Shown: piece by piece, positions 37,396-49,424 of the stretch | How positions within the stretch are numbered: the stretch's first letter is position 1 | How the letters are laid out: each line of letters opens with the position of its first letter | Assembly: GCA_011634665.1 (NCBI GenBank) | Contig: WAEK01000001.1 | Coordinates: forward strand, 1,441,501 to 1,505,500 | From: Mortierella sp. BCC40632 | Lineage: Eukaryota; Mortierellomycota; Mortierellomycetes; Mortierellales; Mortierellaceae | DNA: 64,000 bases | Direction: 5' to 3' | Made by a program: the position numbers and the translations under genes | The notes under the pieces: generated by a model | The model's input: only the letters and a program-made list of their open reading frames with translations | Told to the model about the DNA's origin: nothing | Database searches by the model: none

Positions 37396-39250
37396 ATATG
37401 CTCATGGGCTATATCTCTCTTATTTTTTTTTTTTTTTTTTTTTTTTTTGTTCTCCTATATGTCTTGCCTGGCCTCTCCTGGTTTTCTCTTGTGCTGTTCT
37501 GCCCTGTCGTCTGTTTCGGTGAATCGGCGATTTCTGTATGAGTGAAGTATTTTTTTTTTTTACTCTTCGCCATGTATATACTCGCTATCCAGTCTCCGCG
37601 TAATGCATAGTAATGCTCTTCCACATCCGTCATTCTTTTTGTCTTTACTCTTTGTCTTTATTTTTATTTTGAAAGAAAGAAGGAAAAAAAGAAAAAAAAA
37701 AGTTCCCGCTGTATACTCCAGTTCCCTCGCCTTTTTGTAGTTGTTATTTTTTTATTTTTTTATTTTTTATTTTTTATTTTTTATTTTTTATTTTTTATTT
37801 TTTTCAGGGCGGAGAGAGAGAAAATGAAAGAGAAGAGAGCCAAAGAAAGAGAGAGCATTTGCCTCACGTTGCGCGCGATAGCGCCGATTAAAGCTATGGC
37901 TGTGAATGGGTTCAAATAATTGAATGATGATGTTTGCTCAAAAAAATTGCTTTTGTGCGACAGAACCAGTGGAGAAGTGGATGGTGACCCGTTCACATCA
38001 AGAACTGCTTAGTCTGTCTTAGTGATCCGATCAAAGGGTGAGAACTGATTGTGCGGGATGGTATCATCCTCTCCAGCTCCATCTTCCCCAACCCCTCCAT
38101 AGACCCCGTCCAGCCCCCCAGCGACACCTAGCCAAGGCGCAGGAGCGAGGGGAGAGGGATAGAGAGGGTAAAGGAAGAGAGAGAAGGAGAGGAGAAGTGA
38201 GGAGAGGTGAGGACAGGAGAGGAGTGCGCGGCAGAGGGTAAAAAAAAAGGCGTAGGAAAGGAGTGAGAGCATTCACCCCACCCACCACCCACCCACCCTC
38301 TCCTTTCGGGCTGAGGATCAGTCCAAAATTATTTTTGAGTTTCTCCCAAAAATAGATGGACAGAGATGCGGTGTCTCTCGAGCCTCGAGACTCTCAATCT
38401 CTCTCTCTTGGTCGCTGCTGCTGCTGCTCTCTCTCTCTCTCTCTCTCTCGGGACTGGAGACTTGGACTGACCCCCGCCGGGATTTTGTTCACTGGCTGAG
38501 ACTGGCCAGCAGGGCACTCTCTTTTTCTCATTGCCTGCTCTCTTCCTCTCAGGCACGCTCCAGGCACAGACAGACACACGACCAACACACGACTAGCACA
38601 CACGATTCAAAAATCCACTCAGGCCACACGACCTTCCCGGGCATCCTCATCGCCACTGAGGTAGGTGGCCGAGAAATAATGCGCGCCGCTCTTTGGGCAA
38701 CAGAAAGAGCTCCACCTGGGTCTGCGCCCCCTTCTTTCTTCTTCTCCTTGCCCTGTTGGACCTGCGTGTTTGTGTGTAGGTGCGTATGTGTGTGAACAAA
38801 AAAAAAAGCAGAGAGGCCCATTGCTCGATCTTGTCTGATCATTTCTTATTCCAAGCCTTCCATCCAGAGGTGCTCTCACACTCTTTGTTTTACTACACAG
38901 TCCACTACCCCCGTTCCTTACGCCACTTTCGCATCGTCATTTCTAACTTTGGAGAAACCAGCGCGGCATCGGGTCCGCCTTTGGCTGAACTTTTACTTCT
39001 TCTTCATCATCATCATCACCATCGCTCTTTCTATTTCATTTTCATTCTCACTCCCATTCTCTCAAGAAAATTGATTCTGGCGAGGGTGTTTGCACCACAG
39101 CCTGCAAGCTCGCGTTCTCACTCCCCCCTTTCTTTTCCTTTGCCTCTGTCTCTCACACGACCAAAGCCAAGCCAGACAAACCAGTTCCCAAAGGTACCTT
39201 TCCTCTCTCTCTCTTGTTGCCCTTTTTTTTTTTTTTTTTATATATATATA

Positions 39251-39289
<39 letters not shown>

Positions 39290-39424
39290 TCTCTTTCTCT
39301 CTTCTCTCCCTTTCTCTCTCTCCTCTCTTCTCTCTCTTTTCTCTCTTCCCTCCTATTCCCTTTCATCTCCCATCTCTCATTCCCCATCTCCATCTTGTCT
39401 CTATCCTAAGCAATAGTCTCAACC
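37396..39424. promoter_or_regulatory. 2.0 kb spacer upstream of the membrane-protein gene
   Basis: It starts with the KH gene 3' region (T-runs at 37423-37448 and 37551-37561). A tandem heptamer of the form TTTTTTA repeats at 37746-37803. A (CTG)n-(CT)n tract lies at 38413-38449. The last part is a pyrimidine-rich leader with a T-(TA)n-(TC)n compound repeat at 39222-39283. No gene is supported. Confidence 0.5.
37746..37803. repeat. TTTTTTA heptamer tandem repeat
   Basis: About eight near-identical copies of a 7-bp unit (six or seven T plus A) sit head to tail. Confidence 0.9.
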
Positions 39425-40723
39425 ATGCTGCGGTCCCTCCGGCCACAGCCTCGGCCTAGCCCGGCCTCATCCACATCCCCCAGACACTTTTCACTCTCAT
39501 CACTACTCTCGCTCTCATCTTTTGTCACTCTCGCCATCCTCTCAGCATCCTTTTCCAGCCACAACCTTGTCCATGCCCAGGCCGTCGAGACCATCTCCAT
39601 CACGATCCTCGACCAAGGAGGTCAAGCTATTGGTGGACCTCAGGTCGTCGAAAGAGCCAAGTGTGCTGTTCTCAATCTCCCTACAGGAGCCGTCTACTCG
39701 TCTGTAGAAGCCGCGGATAAACAGTCGGGCTTCAACCTTTACCAGGATCCCACATGCCAGCTCTTTATCAGCTCGGCTGTCGGACAATGGACCAGTCAGG
39801 GTGTCGCAGATGTCATCGCTGTTCGCTGGGAAGGTCCTACTACGGGCACTCCCGGCGCTCTCAGCGTCACTCCCTATCCTCCTAACATGGCAGGCCAAAC
39901 CAAGAGGCCGGGAGTAGATACCGTCTGGGAATTGGACCCCTCAAAGGGTCGAGTTGTGGTCGGACTCGTTGCAGCAGTCCTATTGATTGGCATCGCTCTT
40001 GGAGTCTACCAGGTCTATCGTGCTGCCCAATACAAGCCTCCACCCAAGAAGCCCAAAAAACCCAAACTGGGTCTGAACGTCAAGAAGATCAAGAAGCAGG
40101 ATGCCTACTACAAGAAGCCTGTCCGGACAGACGAGCAGGCCTTCCAGCGGTTGCACAACGAATCCCCCGAACCCTCCATGTCTTCGCTCCGGTCTACACA
40201 GCCTTTGAGTCAGCGCCCAATGCAGTCGTCTCTGCCACAGTTGCCAATGATCGAGCGGTCGAGAGACAGCCAGTATTCGGAGGGTGCAAGCACATTTGTC
40301 AACTGGAACGAACGGCCAACTCCCAAGGGCAGTGGCAGTGGTGGAAGCAGTCGGCTTGGAAATAATGGCCGCGACTCTGTATCGATCGATATGCGTGGGG
40401 CTCTGACGCCTGATCTCATTCAATTTGAAGGTCAGGATCCTCACCATCACAACCATGGCCACAGCCACAACAATAGCTACAACAGCAACAACAGTGGCTA
40501 CCCCAACAATCCTGGCAACTACTTTGGCAACAACAACAACAACACCAACAATGCCGGTTATGGCAATAATAATAACAATGGTGGCTACCAGCGAGGTCGT
40601 GGAGGTGAGGTGTTGGTGCCGATGCACAACTTGGATAGCTCAGGATACCAGAGCTCATCGCATCAATATGGCCATCAACAGGGACGAGCCACTCGGCGTT
40701 CCAGTAGTTCTCGATCTCGTTAA
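39425..40723 (+). CDS. Single-pass membrane protein with Asn/His-rich cytosolic tail, unknown function
   Basis: I do not recognise a family. It is a single exon of 432 aa. A basic, Ser-rich N-terminus leads into a hydrophobic signal segment (about 27-45) with a likely cleavage site after VHAQA (about residue 53). The exposed domain spans about 54-172 and has just two cysteines (80 and 111), which could form a disulphide. One membrane helix lies at about 176-198, followed by a strongly basic Pro/Lys-rich stop-transfer stretch (KPPPKKPKKPK). The cytosolic tail (about 205-432) is Ser-rich, then His/Asn-rich (HHHNHGHSHNN, runs of Asn-Asn-Asn), and ends in RRSSSSRSR. The layout is that of a type I cell-surface or endomembrane protein, possibly a sensor; that role is inference. 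The leader is extremely CT-rich. Confidence 0.8.
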   Translation: MLRSLRPQPRPSPASSTSPRHFSLSSLLSLSSFVTLAILSASFSSHNLVHAQAVETISITILDQGGQAIGGPQVVERAKCAVLNLPTGAVYSSVEAADKQSGFNLYQDPTCQLFISSAVGQWTSQGVADVIAVRWEGPTTGTPGALSVTPYPPNMAGQTKRPGVDTVWELDPSKGRVVVGLVAAVLLIGIALGVYQVYRAAQYKPPPKKPKKPKLGLNVKKIKKQDAYYKKPVRTDEQAFQRLHNESPEPSMSSLRSTQPLSQRPMQSSLPQLPMIERSRDSQYSEGASTFVNWNERPTPKGSGSGGSSRLGNNGRDSVSIDMRGALTPDLIQFEGQDPHHHNHGHSHNNSYNSNNSGYPNNPGNYFGNNNNNTNNAGYGNNNNNGGYQRGRGGEVLVPMHNLDSSGYQSSSHQYGHQQGRATRRSSSSRSR

Positions 40724-40782
40724 GTCGGCCCTATTTTTTTTGTCGACGAGAGAGACAGAGAGAGGAGGAGGAAAAGACTTGG

Positions 40783-40813
<31 letters not shown>

Positions 40814-40958
40814 ACATAGGGAGTTAGCATCCTACGTATTACGGAAACCATGTAGCCTCCTCAAACATCACGACCCATTTGCCCATTTGTAATCTCAATA
40901 ACAACTATCGTATCATTTTTATTCACTTGTCTGTCTAAAGGAAGAAAGAAAGAAAGGG

Positions 40959-40992
<34 letters not shown>

Positions 40993-42555
40993 GTGTTTAC
41001 CTTTTCTTCTTTTCTTTCTTTCTATCTTATTTTTATTTTTATTTTTTTATGTAGTTGGGAAAAGAGAGAGGAAGAGTTCCACAGCCCTCACAACTTTCTT
41101 AAGGTATCGTTTCGAACCGTAACTCCTAACTAGTGGTGAGAGATTAAAAGGAAAGTGTTCGCGTATCCTTTTGGTAGGACTCCCAAGATAGCCAGCTAGG
41201 AGAGAGAGAGCAAAAAAAAAGAGGAGAAGATTATTCGTTGCTTCTTGAGCAAGTTTGGACAAGAGATTCTGGGTCATTCAATGTTGGTCGCTTGATCAGT
41301 TGGTCATTGCAGTATGTCGGGAGAGGAGACGAGATATATATGAGTAGGTGAAGGAGATCGGACCTTGGACAGCATTAAAAAAAAAGCGCAGTCCAAGGAA
41401 GACATGCTGACGACATGGCTCGCTAAAAAGAGAGCAAAAGGCTCGGGATCAAATGCATTCCTTTTTTTTTTTCTCTCTCTCTCTCGTTGTTCGCTTTTAT
41501 GCCTTTGGTCGGACCCTGATCCTGCCTGGCATTTAATCTCGCCGAGAGAAGCGATACATCAGGTCTTTTTATATTTGGGTATCCAGTAATCTCCGCAATG
41601 ATCTGTCTGACAGCCGGGAGAATGAGAGAAAGAGAGAAAGAAAGAAAGAGAGAGCGGGAGTAAGAGAGAAAGAGCTAGAGAGAAAAGCGATCAAATCCCT
41701 GGGCTGGAAAAAAAAAAAAAAAAAAAAATAGGCATTGGTCCCTGCTCTATTTCTCCCGCACAGCCGCGATTTATCCAAAAGAAAAACCAAAGCATATGAC
41801 TGGTAGCAATTATTTTCTGCAGCAAAAAGAATATCTCCAGGTCGGTTACAACAGATATGAATCAGAGATTGCTGTATTAAGAGAGAAAAAGAGAGAAAGA
41901 GAGTGAAAGAGAAAGAGTTAAAGAGAAGCTGAGGTTCTGAGAGAGGTCTCTTCCTCCCTACAGAGGACTCCGTTGACCTGGTAAGCTCTCGCGAGCAATG
42001 TCCCGTCCAAAAAGAGGTAGGAAGCACAGAAGAAGGCTCTCGGCATGAAAGGGCCGTCCAGGCCGGTAGGGGGGAGGATTCGGCCAGGCGTTGATTGGAT
42101 CACAGTTTGCTGAGCAATGGATGTACCCAGCAGAGAGTTTGGACTGCAGGGGAGATAGAGAAAGAAGGAAAGGTATGTCCCATTGAGTGGTCCGATGGAG
42201 GTCATTGACTCCATCTGAATTCTACTCAAGTCCAGTCCATTGGGTTTGTTGAAGAAGAATTGTCTTTGAGAGAGGAAGAGAGAGAGAGACAGAGATGAAT
42301 AAAAAAATAGAGAGAAAGAGACAGGGGGTGTGTTTGTGTACAGTTTCCTACACATACTAGAGTGCGTGCGTCCAGTGCACAACAGAGAGCATTTATCCAG
42401 CATTTTCGTGTCCGTCTCTCTCCCACAGAGTGATGAACGTGTCCTAGAACAGAAGAACCCAGTGGGAGAGCAACAAAAAAAGCGAGACTAAGAGAGAGAG
42501 AGAGAGGCTGGGGTCGGCCGGCCAGGGTCCTCTTTTGAGCGACAAACAGTCCTGG

Positions 42556-42595
<40 letters not shown>

Positions 42596-42985
42596 CACTG
42601 CCTTTTTCTTTTCTCTCTTTCCGTCTCTCCCTTTCTCTCTTTTCTTGTTCATCCTTCTCGTCTTCACTCTTCTTTCATCCGCTTTGCTTCCTGTTGTCCC
42701 ATCTCTCCTCATCCATCCCTACTGTCCCAGAGAGGCAAAAGAAAGTCAAACGCTTGGCTGTCAGTCTCATCTCTCATTACCCTTTAGGCGAGAGCCTGAC
42801 CGACCAGATCGACTGACCACCCAGCCCGACGACCATTCCAGTCTTACCGACCACATTCAGCGCCACCACTACACATACTCTCTCTTCTTCTTTCTCTCTT
42901 CCATCAACCTCGACCTACCTTGTCCGGCGCCCCGACAGGACGTTGCCTAGGCAAGACCCCACGTTCGAGAAGGAACACCTAACCC
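40724..42985. promoter_or_regulatory. 2.3 kb spacer and leader upstream of the PMR1 gene
   Basis: It holds poly-A runs (40795-40814, 40960-40988), scattered GA tracts and a CT-rich leader from about 42600. A minus-strand ORF at 42403-41918 has a C-terminal half of non-repetitive composition but no recognised family, so I do not call it. A GTTGCCTAGGCAAG near-palindrome lies at 42942-42955, just before the start codon. No RNA gene was seen. Confidence 0.45.
42942..42955. promoter_or_regulatory. Possible RFX-type X-box before PMR1
   Basis: GTTGCCTAGGCAAG is a near-perfect palindrome of two GTTGCC half sites. This matches the general form of the site bound by RFX/Crt1 factors (half sites separated by two bases). 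It lies 31 bp before the ATG, so it may be in the transcribed leader, and chance is not excluded. Confidence 0.3.
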
Positions 42986-45900
42986 ATGACTACACAAGCG
43001 GCCGTCACCACGCCCTCGGCTGCCTATGCTAGGCGTACGGCCGAGGAGACGGCTGCCCAGCTGGAGACATCCCTGGTCAGCGGACTGTTGACCACAGAGG
43101 CCAATAGTCGGCGACTTCGCTATGGTTTAAATGAGTTTGAGGTCGAGGATGACGAGCCGATCTACCTAAAGTTCTTCAAGTCATTCTATGAGAACCCGCT
43201 GATCCTCTTGTTGCTGGCCTCGGCAGCGGTCTCGCTAGCAATGGGTCAGCATGATGATGCGATCAGCATTGCCCTGGTAAGCATCTCTTTTTCTTTCTCT
43301 TCTCTTCTTTTTTTTTTTTTTTTTTTTTTTTTACCTTTTTCTTTTCTCTTTTTATTTTCAGATGAACCCATGGACCGAAGGAACCCGTGGACGGAATGCA
43401 TCCGGAAGAATGAACGGATCAGTCAAAAGTCAACGCCACAATGCTGAGACCCAGTTGGACCTACGTGGAGCTCTCTCAGGACCTTTCTCTACCTGGGAGT
43501 GCATAGCATTTTTTTTTCTTTTTCTTTTTTGTACTATACATTCTCAGAGTGTGAGAGTGAGAGAAAAAGAGACAAGAAATGGGCTGAGCGGGGTCACTTT
43601 TTTTTTTTTTATATTCTTGTTCGTTTCGCTTTACGAATCTGTGTCGTTTCTACTCACACCTGTCTCTGTCTCTTATTACCTTTTGTCCCCTCCACTCCAC
43701 CTCACCTCCCTTGTTCCTCTCTCTATCCATCTCTCACACACACGCAGGCTATTCTTATCGTCGTGACAGGTAATGATCGTCGATACAGGGGAGGACCAAA
43801 CAGAAGGCGCGCAATTTTTTTTTTTTTTTTTATTATAATCCCGGCGCCGATCTACAGGATCTAGGAAGAAGAAGAGAAAGAGTTGGACTAGAGATTCGAC
43901 CATCCAGCATCAACGTCTGGCGAGCCCTTTAGATTGCTCTTTGAAAAGATCGGGGCGGGGCATGTTATTGAGAAAGAATGGAAGTGAGAGAGAACAATTG
44001 GAAGGGAAAAAAAAAGGTGCTGTCATGCTTGGCAAAGGAAAACCCCTCACCCACACGAGATAATCCAACACACTATACGACACACAGTGCAGAAGGACCG
44101 GTTGTGCCGTCTCCATTCCCTTGGATCAGCTCTTCTCCCTCTTTCTCTCTCTCTCTCCAGTCTACCCCTTTCTTGTAGACTGTTTCCAACTATTTCGACA
44201 TACGGTAGCAGCAAAAGGAAAAGGGATGTGTCCAGGCGGACTAGAGAGTGGAGCGCTGCGGCGAGTCAGGACCCATTCTGGCCAAAGAGAGAGAATGAAA
44301 GAAAGAAAGAGGGTGGCCCCCAGAGGGAGGGAAACTGAGGAAGGAGCTGCTCGATAAAGGAGAGGGCGATTACCAACACACCAACCCAGTCCCAGACACC
44401 TTCTCGTCATCATAAGGCAATTGCGAGCATCGACCATCGGCAATGAAGGGGGACCAGTCTTTTTCCTTGCTCAACAGGCGCCTTGCTTTGGGGGTGGCAA
44501 GCGGCTGGCAGGTTGTTAGACAGAGCACAGGGCAGGATGGTTCAGTGGAATGGGGGGTCGTCGTCTCCTTCTTGTCAACAGTGTCCACACCTTGAGACAA
44601 GATGGGCCCGATTGCTTAATGTTCTCCTCAAAGAGCCAATGGACCAAGCCCATTGGCCCCACCTAAATGGCCGACTCCCCTGCATGGACGGACCTGAGCT
44701 CTATAAATGTGTTCACCTCCCCTAAAAAAAGACGCGCCTTTCCCCTTCTCTGTTCTTGGATTTGACCTTTTTCTCGTTTTTCTTTTTCTTTCAACAATGT
44801 TCTCGCTTCTCTTACTCTAGTTGCGTTTGTACAAGAATACCGGTCAGAAAAGTCGCTCGAGGCCTTGAACAAATTGGTGCCACACCATTGCCACGTCATC
44901 CGGTAAGTATCACCCATACCACCTTTGGAGGAGGGAGGGTTGAGGGGATGGAGAAGAAGGGGTAAGATGAGAATAAGGATGAGGAAAGAGAAAAAAAAGG
45001 GAGAGAATGTCAAGGGGAATGGAGTTGTGATATGCGTTCGTTGTTTGGGCACTGTTGTGCCAAGCCCTGCATGAACAGTCGATTTATGCGTGAATTATGC
45101 CAAGAAGACTCTCATGGGAAAGCGGCCTGTGGGTAGAAGACAGCATTGTGACATGGTTACCATTAGATGAAACTAACCAATGCTTTTGTCCATATCGAAT
45201 CTGGACAAACCATTGATTCTTTTATAGAGATGATACCCAGACATCAACGCTCGCAAGCCAACTCGTCCCAGGTGATTTAGTCAAGTTTGGCATTGGAGAC
45301 AGGATTCCAGCAGATTGCCGCCTGGTTTCTGTAAGTGCTTCCAATTAGAATCGGTCGTTCTTCCAACTCTAGAAGGTCGGTCCGCCCAAACACTTGAGTT
45401 CTTAGTCACTGACCTTCCACTTTATCTATTGATTGATCATCTCTTTACAGGCAGTAGATCTTGAAATCGATGAGTCGAATCTGACAGGAGAGAATAAGCC
45501 ATGCCGCAAGCAGATCGAGGCAATTACAGGAAGCGATTACTCAGAACTCACCATCACAGAACGCAAGAATATTGCGTACATGGGAACTCTTGTCCGAAAT
45601 GGTCATGGAGCAGGAATTGTCGTGGGCACCTCCAAAGAAACCGAGTTTGGAGTCGTCTTTTGTATGATGCAAGAGGTTGAGATTCGGAAGACCCCTTTGC
45701 AGATGAGCATGGATGAGCTTGGCAAAAAGCTGTCAATGCTATCATTTATTATTATTGGTGTCATTGTCATCATTGGTTTGTTCCAAGGCAAGCACTGGTT
45801 GGAGATGATGACGATTGGAGTCAGTTTGGCCGTCGCTGCCATCCCCGAGGGTCTGCCCATTGTCGTCACCGTGACCTTGGCTCTGGGAGTGCTGAGGATG

Positions 45901-48421
45901 GCAAACCGCAAAGCTATCATCAAGAAGCTCCCCAGCGTTGAGACTCTTGGCTCGGTGAATGTCGTCTGTGCTGACAAGACTGGTAAGAACAGTATTGTTT
46001 ATTTTATTTTTATCTTAATAATGCTTGATGCAGGACCGAGTGAATATTGCCTCATGGTAATTGACATGCTTCATCTTTCTTTGGTAAATGTCAACTACAG
46101 GAACTTTGACAATGAACCAAATGACAGTGACTAAAGCGTTTACTCTCGCTGAGGGCTTCCCCGTGGATCTCGATCAGACCAAGACAGTCGATGTTGACTT
46201 GCACCCTGGACTGCGTCGACTGCTTCAGATTGGAAATTTGTGCAATAATGCCTTCTTGGACGAGCACAGCAAATGGATCGGTCAACCTACCGACATTGCC
46301 CTGATTGAAATTTTGCGCGGACTTGGTATCAACGATGAACGACCAGTAAGTCTAGATGTTTGTGTCTGGTGGCGTATCTTTTGGAAGAAGAGCCTAAATG
46401 TCATGAAAAAGAAGAATATTTGTCTCAGTCGTTCTTCTCATAAAACAATCAACTAGATGTTTGAGCGGATCTCTGAATTCCCTTTCAACTCGGAACAAAA
46501 GTTTATGCATGTCCGATGTGCACCTTTGCCTGGGGGCCTCCTCGCGGGCCACAAGGTGACGCCAGAACACGCCATTGACCCCACCAACTCGACTCTGAGC
46601 CAGAGCGGATCTACAGGCACAACTTATTTCAAGGGCGCGATCGAACCTGTTCTCGAGCGATGCACCACTTATTACCGGAACGAGAGTGCTCAGCTGCCCA
46701 TGGATGTCGAGGCACGCGAGACGGTCATTGCACAAGCAAATGAAATGGCAAACCAGGGACTGCGCGTGCTGGCCATGGCGTACGGTACTGATCTGGAGCG
46801 ATTGACATTTGTTGGTATTGTTGCCATGCATGATCCACCACGACCAGGAGTGGAGGAGAGCATCCGGACATTGGTTGGAAGTGGAGTCAAGGTGATCATG
46901 ATTACAGGCGATGCAGGTAAGGGCTATTCTTAATATGGACTTTTTTTTTTGATTGATTAGCTTCACTTTCAATCCTTTCTATGATGGATTTCTGACAGCT
47001 TTATTTTATTTTAATGCTCCAGATGCAACTGCTCTGTCCATTGCACGAAGACTTGGGTTCCCTATCAATCCTGGAAAGTCCTCATGCATGACTGGAGCTG
47101 AGATCGAGGCAATGACTGAACGCCAGCTCCAGGACGCAGTGGGTAACATTTCAGTGTTTGCACGAACGACACCCAAGCACAAGATGGCAATTGTTTCTGC
47201 TTTCCAGGCCAAGGGATGTATTGTGGCTATGACTGGTGACGGAGTCAATGATGCACCAGCACTTAAACTCGCCGATATTGGTGTTTCAATGGGCAGGAGT
47301 GGTACTGATGTGGCCAAGGAGGCTGCAGATATGATTCTTGTGGACGATGATTTCTCGACCATCCTCGGCGCTGTTGAAGAAGGTAAAGCAGCATGACGAT
47401 CTGAATCAGGTTTACAATATGCAGTCTGTACAAAGCTGGTCAATTTTTTTTAACTCTCTTCTTTATTGGACAGGCAAATCCATCTTTTACAATATCCAAA
47501 ACTTTTTGACCTTCCAACTGAGCACTAGTGTTGCTGCCCTGACCTTGATTGCTATGGCTACTCTCTTTGGACTGAACAATCCTCTTAACGCCATGCAGAT
47601 TCTCTGGATTAGTAAGTTTTTGATTGGGATACAAATGCATGCGCCTGAGCATGTGTTTTGGTCACTGGCCCAAAAAGAAGAAGAAAAAAAAAAAAAAAGA
47701 CTCTGGACCATTCCAAAGGGACCGTGTGGGCCAACAAGTATTTGCTAACTCAATCAACTGTTTGCGAACCTATTGACCTTAATTAGACATTCTGATGGAC
47801 GGACCACCTGCACAGTCGTTGGGAGTAGAGCCAGTGGACGACGAAGTGATGAAGAAACCACCTCGCGCGCGGGACGCGGCGATCCTCACTCGACTCTTGA
47901 TCCGCCGAGTGTTGACCTCGGCCATGATCATTGTTGCAGGCACAATGTTTGTGTACGTGCATGAAATGACAGATGGTAGTGTAACAGCGCGAGACACGAC
48001 GATGACCTTTACAACATTTGTGTTCTTTGACATGTTCAACGCCTTGGCATGTCGGTCCGAGAAAAAGTCGATCTTTTCGATCGGATTCACGACGAATCGG
48101 ATGTTCAACTTTTCTGTGATGGGATCTATCATTGGTCAGTTCCTGGTCATCTACATGCCTTTCTTCCAGACCGTCTTCCAGACAGAGGCCCTTTCGTTCA
48201 CGGACCTGTTGGGGATCACGCTCTTAACGAGTTCAGTGTTCTGGGCAGAGGAGGCAAGAAAGTTCTTTTTGGCCCGGAGTCTGCGCCGAGGAGGAAGCAG
48301 TGGAGGCAGTGGATTGATGGGCCAAAAGTCGTTGAGAGATCTGGGAGTTGGCATGTCAGGCCGGGCCAATGGATTTAGGCGGTTGGATACCGAAGAAGGG
48401 GACGCCTACGAGATTGTGTAA
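42986..48421 (+). CDS. PMR1: Golgi-type Ca2+/Mn2+ P-type ATPase (SPCA, Pmr1)
   Basis: This pump loads Ca2+ and Mn2+ into the Golgi, supporting glycosylation and secretion. Exons are 42986-43276, 43748-43769, 44821-44902, 45228-45330, 45451-45982, 46101-46345, 46457-46916, 47023-47382, 47474-47611 and 47787-48421 (2868 nt, 955 aa, the usual SPCA length). Exon 2 is a 22-nt microexon encoding AILIVVT. Motifs: [19 protein letters not shown], actuator TGE at 178-180, the M4 ion-site PEGLP at 298-302, phosphorylated Asp341 in DKTGTLT (split by an intron), and the hinge TGDGVND at 649-655. [15 protein letters not shown] marks M6. A Gly/Ser-rich cytosolic C-terminus follows. Intron 2 is 1051 bp, far longer than the later ones, and carries promoter-like motifs. 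SPCA rather than SERCA or PMCA is supported by size and the M4/M6 sequences. Confidence 0.95.
44636..44707 (+). promoter_or_regulatory. CCAAT / inverted CCAAT / TATAAA cluster inside PMR1 intron 2
   Basis: CCAAT at 44636-44640, its inverse ATTGG at 44652-44656 and TATAAA at 44702-44707 lie in promoter-like order about 115-185 bp before exon 3. They may form an internal promoter or be fortuitous. Confidence 0.25.
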
Positions 48422-49132
48422 AAAAAGAGAAAAAAAAGACCTACTAATATAATGCTCCGAATTGGGACTAAAACAAGGGCTTTTTTTTAGAGGAACGAAT
48501 CTGTGTGGTGGGTTAGGGTAGGGGTAGAAGCTTAGAAGGTATGACAAGTAGGGTAGAGAGAGAAGGAACCTTGGATGCAGCACACACACACACTTCATAA
48601 CACTAAATGTAATTGACTGCAAACCATGCCAGGTTCCTCGTCAAAATAGGTCTATGTCTTTTTTTTTTCCTCTATTTCTTCCCCTTTTGCCATTTGTCAC
48701 TTTGTCTCTGTAGTGCAAGGTATTCGAGCACAGCATCGTCATAGAATCATATGTAACCCCTCATGAGTAGTGCGTCCTCATCCGCGTATTAAAAAAAAAA
48801 AAAAAAAAAAAAAAAGGGAGATTGGCGCAGAATGATGTGTGAAGAGAGTAAGGGCAAAAATGGCAGGGATGGTTGGTAGTTGATCAAGTGATGGCAGGAC
48901 ATGGTGCAAGGTCAAGACAAGAAGGAAAAGATGATGGGAGAAAAGAAAAGAAAGAAAGAGAGAAAGAAAGAGAGAAGGGGAGACATGAACAGGAGCACAG
49001 AGCACCCTGGAGAGCCACACAAGCACAAGGGGGTTGAGAAGTGCGAGACCCTCAGTCACTTGGCCCAACCCTTTTTTTTTTTTTTTTTTTTTCGCTGTCA
49101 CTGCCACTACTCCACTCGCCCACTACATCCCT

Positions 49133-49197
<65 letters not shown>

Positions 49198-49424
49198 TTT
49201 TCAAAATCGTTTCTTCTCTCCCTTTCTCACTCTCTCACACACACGCACACTCACTCACTCACTCATTCTCTATTTCTCTCATTCATTCATCCATTCTCTC
49301 ATTCTCTTTCTCTCACACTCTCGCTCTTTCTCTCCTCTCCTTTCCCCATCCTTACTCGTCTTTCCCATCTCCTTACTACTCCCCCCCCCCCATCCCCTTT
49401 CTCCTCCATTCATCCGCTTTCACC
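48422..49424. promoter_or_regulatory. 1.0 kb spacer with CT-rich leader of the 1435-aa gene
   Basis: After the PMR1 stop come A/T runs (notably 48787-48814) and then a strongly pyrimidine-rich leader with T-run, (CT)28 and T-run at 49073-49201. After these come CTCA-type repeats and a C-run near 49381-49390, directly before ATG 49425. The long ORF is open upstream to 49041, but that part encodes only poly-Phe/Ser/Leu from repeats. Confidence 0.55.
49134..49201. repeat. (CT)28 microsatellite with T-run
   Basis: About 56 bp of CT dinucleotide are followed by 12 T, located in the leader about 225-290 bp before the start codon at 49425. Confidence 0.95.

Noticed and set aside
41918..42403. Minus-strand ORF of 161 codons upstream of PMR1
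   Set aside because: Half of it is a translated GA repeat and the rest matches nothing I know; it overlaps the PMR1 upstream region.
48512..48530. Telomere-like TTAGGG words
   Set aside because: A single partial match (GGTTAGGGTAGGGG), not a tandem array, between ordinary genes.
49041..49424. Upstream extension of the 1435-aa ORF
   Set aside because: It translates only T-runs and CT repeats (poly-Phe, poly-Ser/Leu); ATG 49425 follows the leader.
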